Source: Planctomycetota bacterium (GTDB lineage Bacteria > Planctomycetota > Phycisphaerae > Phycisphaerales > SM1A02). From it: a DNA stretch of 7,310 bases. Both the position numbers and the translations under genes were made by a program. The notes beneath the pieces were generated by a model. The model saw only the letters and a list, made by a program, of their open reading frames with translations. It did no database searches and was not told the origin of the DNA. Below are positions 1-5,649 of the stretch, piece after piece; positions within the stretch are counted from its first letter, which is position 1, and each line of letters begins with the position of its first letter. The DNA is taken from contig RFQW01000076.1 of assembly GCA_009924765.1 (NCBI GenBank), positions 1-7,310 on the forward strand. Reading direction: 5' to 3'.

Positions 1-190
1 CGTGCGCGATCAACGGATTGTCCGAGGGTCGACCCTTCAGCGCGTACACGCTGCGCAGCGCCGCCGCATCGAAGGTGCCGGCGCCAAGACCGTACACCGT
101 CTCGGTTGGAAAGGCCGCGATGCCGCCGGCGCGAATGCGTTCTGCAGCGAGGCGGATGCCCGCGTCATCACTGGCGATCAGCCGCGGCAT
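1..190 (-). CDS. tsaC: L-threonylcarbamoyladenylate synthase (TsaC/Sua5/YrdC), N-terminal part, cut by left edge
   Basis: The product of this family makes threonylcarbamoyl-AMP from threonine, bicarbonate and ATP in the cytoplasm. This is the first step of the t6A37 modification of tRNAs that read ANN codons. Only the first 63 residues are in the window. They carry the family hallmarks in order: FPTETVYGLG at residues 27-36 and KGRPSDNPLI at residues 52-61, followed by Ala-His. The Lys and Arg of KxRP and the Thr/Glu of PTET belong to the substrate-binding site of the family. The ATG at 190-188 is chosen because GAGG lies five bases before it and the N-terminus has the usual length. The gene starts eight bases after the TolC-like stop codon, so it is probably co-transcribed with it. 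The C-terminal end is outside the window, so a short YrdC form cannot be told from the longer Sua5 form. Confidence 0.93.
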   Translation of the reverse strand, partial: MPRLIASDDAGIRLAAERIRAGGIAAFPTETVYGLGAGTFDAAALRSVYALKGRPSDNPLIAH

Positions 191-195
191 GCCCG

Positions 196-199
196 CCTC
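196..199 (-). promoter_or_regulatory. Shine-Dalgarno of tsaC, overlapping the upstream stop codon
   Basis: On the minus strand the sequence reads TGAGGCGGGCATG. GAGG lies five bases before the ATG at 190, and its first two bases are the last two of the TolC-like TGA stop (200-198). This supports the short tsaC start and suggests that ribosomes finishing the upstream gene can pass on to tsaC. Confidence 0.6.
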
Positions 200-1964
200 A
201 CTGGCCCGACTCCACCGGGTCGCTCACCTGCAGCTCCACGCGGTTCATCTGCAGGCCCGTGCCCATGGCGTTCCACAGCTGCGAGATGGAACTGTTGTAG
301 TCCACCAGCGACTGGATCTCCTGCACCTGCGCGCTGGCCAGCTCCTGCTGCCGCTGAAACTTCAGCGCCAGGAATTCGGGCGTGAGCGTGGCGATGGTCT
401 GCTCGTCCACCAGCAGCGCACGCAGGTTCTCCGCCTGCGCAAGCCGGTACGCGCGCGTCTGCTCGATCAGCCGGTACTGCGCGTCCACGCCACGCAGCGC
501 GTCCTTCACGGAGAAGATGGAGTTCTGCACCGCGCTGCGATAGGCAAGCACGGCCTGCGAGCGCTGCAGCCGCGCACGCCGGTAGTTCGCCTCGGGTGCG
601 CGATTGCCGATGGGCTGGCTGAAGCTGAGGCCGACCAGGTAGTTCACGAAGCCCGCCTCGGCCAGTTCCTGCCAGCTGTCGCCGTAGCCCTGCTCCAGGC
701 CGTTGTACTGCATCTGCGCGTTCAGATTCAGGTTGGGCAGGCGACCGTTGTCGGCCACCACCTGCCGGATGCTGGCGTCGTCCACGCCCAGCAGCGCCTG
801 CGTGATCGTCGGGCTCTGCTCCACCGCCGTGCTGATGGCATCGCGCAGCGAGAACACCAGCGCCTGATCCACCATGAAGTCCGTTGGAACGATCATGGTC
901 TCGTCGCCCACCGGCAGCGACGGGTCGTTCAGCAGCACCTTCATGCGATCGACCGCCGCCGTCACGTCGCGCTGCGCGCGGATGACCTGGCTCTTGCGGT
1001 CCTCCACCTTGGCCACCGCGTCGGCGTACTGCGCCTGCGTGGTGTCGAAGGCGCGGCGCTTGGCCAGCACATCGCGCACCTCCACGCCCACGCGAACGAG
1101 CCACTGCGCACTCACCACGCGCTGACGCGCCTGCACCAGCTGCCAGTAGTTGACCTCCACGTCGCGGCACAGGTTCAGCAGGGACTGGCGCAGCTGCTGC
1201 AGGCTGCGGCGATCGTTGTTGCGCGCCAGACGGATCTGCGCCATGTTCACGTCGGTGCCGAAACCGCGCAGAAGCGGCTGCGAAAGCCCCACCTGCAGGC
1301 TGTTGATCCACGCCGGATTGTTCGAGTACAGATTCTCCGGATACAGCTTCGAGTAGGTGCTCTCCATGCCCACGTTGAAGGTGCCGCCCGTCACCGTGGC
1401 GCTCTGGATGCCGCTGCTGAAGCTCCACTGCTTGAACTGGTTCGAGAAGTCCGACGGCAGGAACCCGCCGAAGTTCTGCGTGGGCTGGTTCGAGAAGTTG
1501 CCCTGCGTGCCCGCCACGAAGTTCGCGTCGAAGGCGGCCTGCGCCGCCACCAGTTCCGCCTGCGTCACGCCCTGCTGCAGACGCGAACCCTGCACGCCGA
1601 GATTGTTCTTCACCGCCATGCGCATGGCGTCCTGCAGCGACAGCATCACCTCGGGGTACGCCTTGCCGTACAGGTCCACACCCAGTTCAAGGCCCGCACC
1701 CGCCTTGCTGATCTGCGGACCCATCGCGTCCAGTTGCGCGCGCCGCTCCTGCAGTTCGGCGAACACCTCCGGCGTGGGCCGGGTGACGGGCTTCAGCGGG
1801 TCGGATTCGGGCGCCTTGGCCAGTTCACGCGTCACCGCGGCATCCATGGAACGACGCAACCCCTGCAGTTCTGGGCGATCTTCCTCGGGCGTGCTGCAGC
1901 CCCACGCCACAAGGGCGATCATGCCTGCCAGCACCAGTCTTTGGAAAGGCCCGCTTCCCTGCAT
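198..1964 (-). CDS. TolC-family outer-membrane efflux lipoprotein
   Basis: This 588-residue protein is an outer-membrane channel of the TolC/OEP family, which forms a trimeric beta-barrel plus periplasmic helical tunnel for export from the cell. The N-terminus has Arg9, a hydrophobic stretch (residues 10-21) and Cys23 in the context VAWGC, so it looks like a lipoprotein signal with an imperfect lipobox. The internal duplication typical of the family is visible. LSLQDAMRMAVKNN (108-121) matches FSLRDAISTAVEQS (371-384), and VGLSQPLLRGFG (225-236) matches VGLSFSQPIGNRAPE (444-458). Long amphipathic helices (about 250-345 and 460-565) form the tunnel. The frame is open upstream to a start at 2183, but that would read through the divergent gene and bury the signal peptide, so the ATG at 1964 is preferred. 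No Shine-Dalgarno precedes it. It probably serves the ABC/HlyD pair at the right end of the window; this is inferred. Confidence 0.92.
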   Translation of the reverse strand: MQGSGPFQRLVLAGMIALVAWGCSTPEEDRPELQGLRRSMDAAVTRELAKAPESDPLKPVTRPTPEVFAELQERRAQLDAMGPQISKAGAGLELGVDLYGKAYPEVMLSLQDAMRMAVKNNLGVQGSRLQQGVTQAELVAAQAAFDANFVAGTQGNFSNQPTQNFGGFLPSDFSNQFKQWSFSSGIQSATVTGGTFNVGMESTYSKLYPENLYSNNPAWINSLQVGLSQPLLRGFGTDVNMAQIRLARNNDRRSLQQLRQSLLNLCRDVEVNYWQLVQARQRVVSAQWLVRVGVEVRDVLAKRRAFDTTQAQYADAVAKVEDRKSQVIRAQRDVTAAVDRMKVLLNDPSLPVGDETMIVPTDFMVDQALVFSLRDAISTAVEQSPTITQALLGVDDASIRQVVADNGRLPNLNLNAQMQYNGLEQGYGDSWQELAEAGFVNYLVGLSFSQPIGNRAPEANYRRARLQRSQAVLAYRSAVQNSIFSVKDALRGVDAQYRLIEQTRAYRLAQAENLRALLVDEQTIATLTPEFLALKFQRQQELASAQVQEIQSLVDYNSSISQLWNAMGTGLQMNRVELQVSDPVESGQ

Positions 1965-1972
1965 GGGGGGGC

Positions 1973-1978
1973 ACTGTA
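1973..1978 (-). promoter_or_regulatory. -10-like box of the TolC-family gene
   Basis: TACAGT matches four of six positions of TATAAT. It is followed by G, seven C and then the ATG at 1964, so a start site at normal distance would fall within about three bases of the start codon. No good -35 box is seen: TTCTAG at the 17-base spacing matches only two positions and lies on the opposing -10 box. Confidence 0.35.
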
Positions 1979-1996
1979 GCCGCCCGAAGAGTTCTC

Positions 1997-2002
1997 TAGA
2001 AT
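1997..2002 (+). promoter_or_regulatory. -10-like box of the SH3-repeat gene
   Basis: TAGAAT matches five of six positions of TATAAT. It is followed by seven C, one T and the ATG at 2011, so transcription would begin within a few bases of the start codon. No Shine-Dalgarno lies between. The best -35 at 17-base spacing, CTGTAG, is weak and overlaps the -10 box of the divergent gene, so the two promoters would occupy the same 46-base gap face to face. Confidence 0.45.
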
Positions 2003-2010
2003 CCCCCCCT

Positions 2011-3441
2011 ATGCAACTGGATCGAATTCTCCCCGCGTTCACCCTCTCGCTGCTCGCCGCCTCGCTCGCCTTCGCGCAAGGTGCAGCCCCCGCCCAGGCA
2101 CCGGCGGCAGCCAACGCCCCCTCGAAGGGCTTCACCGCCACCGTCAGTGCCGACAACGTGTATCTGCGCAGCGGCCCGAGCAAGGTGAGTGCCTATCCCT
2201 TCGGCAAGATGAAGATCGGCGACGTGGTGGAAGTCGACGAGGAAAGCTACGGCTGGGCGAAGGTCCGCACGCGCGGCCCCGCCTTCGGCAACACCTACGC
2301 CTACGTGCTCGCCAACGAGAAGGTGACGCTGTCGCCCGACGGCAAGACCCTGACCGCCGTCAGCACCACCGAAGTGCGCGCACCCAACATCAATGCCGAC
2401 GGCAACCCCGACGCCAGCACCAAGGCCATCGGCCAGCTGAACGCCGGCGAGACGCTGACCGTGGTTGGTCAGGTGAACGGCGAGCGCGAGAAGGTGCACA
2501 AGGTCGTGATGCCGCCCACCTCCACCGGCTGGATCGACATGAACTTCCTGCGCCGCGCCACCAGCGGTGAGGCACAGGCCGTGGCCGACGCTCCCAGCGC
2601 ACCCACCAAGTCCGCGCCGCAGAGCGTGCCTCCCGTGAACGCGATCGAAGGCGGCGGCACCGTGATCGGTGAAAGCAACCCCGTGCCGGCGCCCGGTGGC
2701 ACCGTGACCGTGGATCCGAACGCCAAGAGCGACAAGGCCGAGAAGAAGTCCTCCGCGAAGGCCGACAAGAAGGCCGCGCAGGCCGACGCAGCCGCCGAAC
2801 CCAAGTCGGTGGTCGAGCCCGCGCCGCGCGTGAAGACCGAGATCGAGATCGCCGCAGAGAAGCGCCGCACCGCGCACGCCGACCTGGAGGCGATCTGGGT
2901 GAAGGTGAAGGCCGAGCCGGAGGGTTCGTCCGAGCTCCCCACACTGAAGGAGCGCTATCTGATCCTGACCAACGATCCGGCCTGTGAAGCCGAAATCCTG
3001 GCGCTGGCAAAGGCCCGCGTGCAGCAACTCGACATCCAGATCGAGTCGCAGCAGCGCATGCAGGAACTGAAGAAACTGCGCGCCGGCCTTGACTCCGACG
3101 CCGAAAAGTTGAGGGCGATCAAGCTGGCCATGGAAGCGCGCAGCGACTACACCGTGGTGGGCGTGCTGAACGCCAGCACCGTGTACGACGGCGTGCGCCT
3201 GCCGCTGCTGTTCCGCCTGACCGATCCCGCCGCGGGCCAGACCGTTGCCTACGTCGCCGCCAAGGACCCCAACATGCTCACCACGATGCTGGGCACGCTG
3301 ATCGGCATCCGCGGCACCAAGCGCTTCGACGAGGCACTGAAGGTGAACATCGTGGATCCGGGCACCATCGACATCCTGACCATCCGCAAGGAGAAGCAGG
3401 TGCAGCCCACCGACGCCCCGGCCGCCAAGCCGGCGAACTGA
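2011..3441 (+). CDS. Secreted protein with two bacterial SH3-like domains and an uncharacterised C-terminal domain
   Basis: The 476-residue product begins with a Sec signal peptide: Arg5, a hydrophobic core at 10-21, and probable signal peptidase I cleavage after AFA at 20-22. An SH3b-like unit at about 41-106 contains DNVYLRSGPS and a YGWAKVRT strand. A second at about 112-183 contains STTEVRAPNINADG, LNAGETLTVVGQ and TGWIDMNFL. An Ala/Pro/Lys-rich linker (about 187-272, with several DKxxKK-type runs) leads to a charged helical region (273-376) and a beta-rich tail (380-462) with DYTVVGVLNASTVYDG. Bacterial SH3 domains often bind cell-wall material or peptides. No hydrolase or peptidase domain is visible, so a structural or sensing role at the envelope is only inferred. 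It is divergent from the TolC-like gene and ends at its own terminator. The ATG at 2011 is fixed by the signal peptide. I do not recognise the C-terminal domain. Confidence 0.9.
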   Translation: MQLDRILPAFTLSLLAASLAFAQGAAPAQAPAAANAPSKGFTATVSADNVYLRSGPSKVSAYPFGKMKIGDVVEVDEESYGWAKVRTRGPAFGNTYAYVLANEKVTLSPDGKTLTAVSTTEVRAPNINADGNPDASTKAIGQLNAGETLTVVGQVNGEREKVHKVVMPPTSTGWIDMNFLRRATSGEAQAVADAPSAPTKSAPQSVPPVNAIEGGGTVIGESNPVPAPGGTVTVDPNAKSDKAEKKSSAKADKKAAQADAAAEPKSVVEPAPRVKTEIEIAAEKRRTAHADLEAIWVKVKAEPEGSSELPTLKERYLILTNDPACEAEILALAKARVQQLDIQIESQQRMQELKKLRAGLDSDAEKLRAIKLAMEARSDYTVVGVLNASTVYDGVRLPLLFRLTDPAAGQTVAYVAAKDPNMLTTMLGTLIGIRGTKRFDEALKVNIVDPGTIDILTIRKEKQVQPTDAPAAKPAN

Positions 3442-3472
3442 GCGGGCAAACAGGCTCCTTTCGCATCAACAC

Positions 3473-3510
3473 AGCGGCCCACGGTTCACGCCGTGGGCCG
3501 CTTTCGTTTC
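3473..3510 (+). terminator. Rho-independent terminator after the SH3-repeat gene
   Basis: A perfect inverted repeat pairs AGCGGCCCACGG (3473-3484) with CCGTGGGCCGCT (3491-3502) around a six-base loop. The tail TTTCGTTTC follows at 3502-3510. It starts 32 bases after the SH3 gene stop and ends seven bases before the -10 box of the tRNA gene. It would isolate the tRNA from read-through. Confidence 0.88.
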
Positions 3511-3516
3511 TGCTCG

Positions 3517-3522
3517 TATACT
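3517..3522 (+). promoter_or_regulatory. -10 box of the tRNA-Ala gene
   Basis: TATACT matches five of six positions of TATAAT and lies 11 bases before the first tRNA base, which would give a 5' leader of only a few bases. The -35 position at 17-base spacing (3494-3499, TGGGCC) matches three of six and falls inside the right arm of the terminator hairpin. Confidence 0.6.
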
Positions 3523-3533
3523 GCCCCGCTCGC

Positions 3534-3606
3534 GGGCCGTTAGCTCAATTGGGAGAGCGCTGCCTTTGCAAGGCAGAGGTTACCGGTTCGACCCCGGTAC
3601 GGTCCA
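3534..3606 (+). tRNA. tRNA-Ala (anticodon UGC)
   Basis: A complete cloverleaf of 73 bases can be folded by eye. The acceptor stem is GGGCCGT with ACGGTCC and includes the G3:U70 pair that is the alanine identity element. The D stem is GCTC/GAGC. The anticodon stem is CTGCC/GGCAG around loop TTTGCAA, with anticodon TGC at 3567-3569. The T stem is ACCGG/CCGGT with loop TTCGACC. The discriminator base is A at 3606. The next bases are CTT, so the 3' CCA is not encoded and must be added by a CCA-adding enzyme. It is a lone gene with its own promoter, convergent with rsmE. Confidence 0.98.
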
Positions 3607-3633
3607 CTTCCTGGTCTCGCGAAATGCGCGCAC

Positions 3634-4347
3634 TCACGCGAGCGCTCGCACTGCGCCGCAGGCCACCGCCACCGCCAACTCCACGCGAAGCACCGTTGCA
3701 CCAAGCGATGCGGGTGTGGCGCCCGCGGCGATCAGCTGCTCGCGCTCCGCATCGCTGAACCCACCCTCGGGCCCGACGATGAAGGCGATGGATGCGTGCC
3801 GCGCAGCCAGCGTGGCCAGCGGCGCACCTGCCGCATCCAGCAGCAGCGTGCGATGCCCCGCCTGCACCGATGCACGCGCGAAGTCGAGCGGCGACATGGG
3901 TGCATGCACATCGGTGAGCCACGCGCCGCGGCTCTGCTTCATGGCTTCGGTCAGGATGCGCGTGGTGCGATCACCCGCCAGCCTGTCGGGTGGCGTCACG
4001 CTTCGCTCGCAGGCGAGCGGCGTGAGCGAATGCACCGCGAGTTCACCCACCGCATCGAGCAGCGTGCTCAGACGGTCACCCTTCGGCACCGCGGAGCCCA
4101 CATGCAGCGATGGAGCCGGTCGTGCCAGGCGTTCCACGCGCTCCACCACGGCACCCAGATCGCCATCACGGTCGCGCTCGCGGCCAAGACGCGCGGTGGC
4201 CACACCACCGCGGCCGTCCACCAGCTCGACGACATCGCCTTCGCCCAGGCGCCGGCTTCCAACGGCGTGACGCGCCTCGTCGCGATCCAGCCAGGCGGTT
4301 TCACCGGCAACCGGAAGCGTGTGAAGCAGGAAGCGCGGCGCAGCCAT
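3634..4347 (-). CDS. rsmE: 16S rRNA (uracil-1498-N3)-methyltransferase RsmE
   Basis: RsmE methylates N3 of U1498 in helix 44 of 16S rRNA using S-adenosylmethionine, acting on the assembled 30S subunit. At 237 residues the length is normal. An N-terminal PUA-like domain occupies about 1-75. The SPOUT (trefoil-knot) methyltransferase domain follows, with PKGDRLSTLLDAVGELAV (88-105), RILTEAMKQSRG (130-141), the SAM-binding VGPEGGFSDAE (191-201) and SLGATVLRVELA (214-225). The last motif usually reads LRTETA; here it is LRVELA, so two threonines are replaced. The ATG at 4347 begins a typical RsmE N-terminus and no Shine-Dalgarno precedes it. It lies 36 bases after the HlyD-like gene and may be transcribed both with that gene and from its own -10-like box. 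It converges on the tRNA gene, with 27 bases between them. Confidence 0.93.
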   Translation of the reverse strand: MAAPRFLLHTLPVAGETAWLDRDEARHAVGSRRLGEGDVVELVDGRGGVATARLGRERDRDGDLGAVVERVERLARPAPSLHVGSAVPKGDRLSTLLDAVGELAVHSLTPLACERSVTPPDRLAGDRTTRILTEAMKQSRGAWLTDVHAPMSPLDFARASVQAGHRTLLLDAAGAPLATLAARHASIAFIVGPEGGFSDAEREQLIAAGATPASLGATVLRVELAVAVACGAVRALA

Positions 4348-4353
4348 GACGCG

Positions 4354-4359
4354 AGTCTA
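4354..4359 (-). promoter_or_regulatory. -10-like box of rsmE
   Basis: TAGACT matches four of six positions of TATAAT and ends six bases before the ATG at 4347 (spacer CGCGTC), so transcription would start at or next to the start codon. The surrounding CTCTAGACT is nearly identical to CTCTAGAAT before the SH3-repeat gene. No -35 box is recognisable at 16-18 bases upstream. Confidence 0.4.
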
Positions 4360-4383
4360 GAGTTGGACGGCGCCTCGCGGCGG

Positions 4384-5649
4384 CTACTTGCGTGGCTCGA
4401 CATCCGCCACCACCGGCGGAAAGCCATTGAGCTGCCGCCACGCCTCGCGCCACAGCGGCACCTGCCGCAGCAACACCCATGCCTTGGTGCGCACGCCCTG
4501 CCGCAACCAGCGCGTGCCGGGCCACTCGGCATCCTGCGCATCGGGCGCGATCACCAGTCGGAAGCGGCCCTTGCCATCGTCCGTGGCATCGACCGCGATC
4601 ACTTCGCCACCGAACGTGCCCACCGCCACGCTTGGCCAACCCATGAACTGGATCGCCGGCCATCCCTCGAACTGCAGTCGCACGGTGCTGCCGGGCACCA
4701 TCGCGCCATCGGCACCTTCGTGTCGCGGCGTGACCAGCGGCATGTCCATGCCATCGATCCAGGCCTCCACGAAGCGCTCATCGGTCTCGGGAATCACCAC
4801 GCACACCGGCGAGCCGGGTCGCAGATACATGCCCTCGTTCACGGCCACGCTGAGCACGATGCCGTCACGCGGCACCTCGATCATCTGCCGCGCGTTCTGG
4901 TTGATCTGGATGTCGACGGCCGTCACTTCACGCTCGGCGGTGGCCACGTCCAGTTCCGCCGTGCCGCGACTGGCCTTGGTGGCCGCGATGATGGCGTCGT
5001 ATTCGCGCGCGGTGCGCTCCAGCGTGGCCTCCGCCGCCGCCAGATTGGCGCGCGAACTGTCCAGCGCCAGCTTTGCCAGCTCGTAGGCACGCCGTGACAC
5101 GTCGCCACTGGCCACCAGCGTGGCGTTGCGCTCGTAGTTCAGTTCGTTCGCCTTCACCTGGAACTGCTCGGCGTTCACGCGCTGCTGCGCGGCATCCAGT
5201 GCCTGCGGCTTGGCCAGTTCCTGGCTGTTCACCTGCGCCGTGAGGTCGTCCACGCGCTGCTGCGCCGCCGCGCGTCGGGCGATGGCGGCGTCATGCTGCA
5301 GGCGCAGGTTCGCGAGCAGGTTCGGATCATTGTCCTCCAGCTCGACCAGCGGCTCGCCCTTGCGCACCACCTGGTTCTCCACAACGAACAGGCGCTTCAC
5401 GCGCCCTTGCACCGGCGCCTCGATGTTCATGCGCCGATCCAGCGGATTGAAGGCGATCACTCGGCCGCTGCCGCGAATCGACTGCTGCCACGGCAGCACA
5501 AGCAGGCCGGCCACCAGCAGTCCGCTGAACACAGCCAGCGCGCGAGCCAACAGCCGCATGCCGCGAGACGACCCCGCCAATGCCATCGCCGGCAGTGGTC
5601 CGCCGCGCAGGCGCAGCGCGACCGGATCCTGGGTGGCTGACTCACGCAT
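4384..5649 (-). CDS. HlyD-family membrane fusion protein (periplasmic adaptor)
   Basis: This 421-residue adaptor would link the inner-membrane ABC protein to a TolC-like channel. A cytoplasmic N-tail (1-35) is followed by one membrane helix (about 36-54). Then comes half of a biotinyl-lipoyl-like domain with EAPVQGRVKRLFVVENQVV (77-95), a long coiled-coil hairpin (about 110-245), the second lipoyl half RDGIVLSVAVNEGMYLRPG (261-279) and a beta-barrel part (290-370). The tail WLRQGVRTKAWVLLRQ with WRQLNGFPP (about 381-412) is, from memory, a conserved ending in one HlyD subgroup. The start at 5649 is supported by a strong Shine-Dalgarno, and the first eight bases overlap the end of the ABC gene, so the two are translationally coupled. 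No protease or peptide substrate is encoded next to it, so the cargo is unknown. Confidence 0.92.
   Translation of the reverse strand: MRESATQDPVALRLRGGPLPAMALAGSSRGMRLLARALAVFSGLLVAGLLVLPWQQSIRGSGRVIAFNPLDRRMNIEAPVQGRVKRLFVVENQVVRKGEPLVELEDNDPNLLANLRLQHDAAIARRAAAQQRVDDLTAQVNSQELAKPQALDAAQQRVNAEQFQVKANELNYERNATLVASGDVSRRAYELAKLALDSSRANLAAAEATLERTAREYDAIIAATKASRGTAELDVATAEREVTAVDIQINQNARQMIEVPRDGIVLSVAVNEGMYLRPGSPVCVVIPETDERFVEAWIDGMDMPLVTPRHEGADGAMVPGSTVRLQFEGWPAIQFMGWPSVAVGTFGGEVIAVDATDDGKGRFRLVIAPDAQDAEWPGTRWLRQGVRTKAWVLLRQVPLWREAWRQLNGFPPVVADVEPRK

Noticed and set aside
18..1979. Long plus-strand open frame (653 codons) opposite the TolC-family gene
   Set aside because: Its translation is rich in His, Arg, Leu and Gln with no recognisable domain, as expected for the antisense of a GC-rich gene. 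The minus strand has the clear TolC duplication.
1965..2183. Upstream extension of the TolC-like gene to a start at 2183
   Set aside because: It would overlap the divergent SH3 gene including its signal peptide, and would place the lipoprotein signal at residue 74 of the product.
1996..3027. Minus-strand open frame of 343 codons opposite the SH3 gene
   Set aside because: Gly/His/Leu-rich shadow frame; the plus-strand frame has a signal peptide and SH3-like units.
3534..3606. tRNA-Ala as an attachment site for an integrated element
   Set aside because: No integrase gene and no repeated copy of the tRNA 3' end was seen in the window; the neighbouring genes look like ordinary chromosome.
3616..3642. 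Inverted repeat CTCGCG/CGCGAG between the tRNA and rsmE as a terminator
   Set aside because: Only six base pairs with a 15-base loop and no T tract on either strand; expected by chance in GC-rich sequence.
3796..5097. Plus-strand open frame of 433 codons opposite rsmE and the HlyD-like gene
   Set aside because: It spans two well-supported genes on the other strand, is His/Arg-rich and has no motif.
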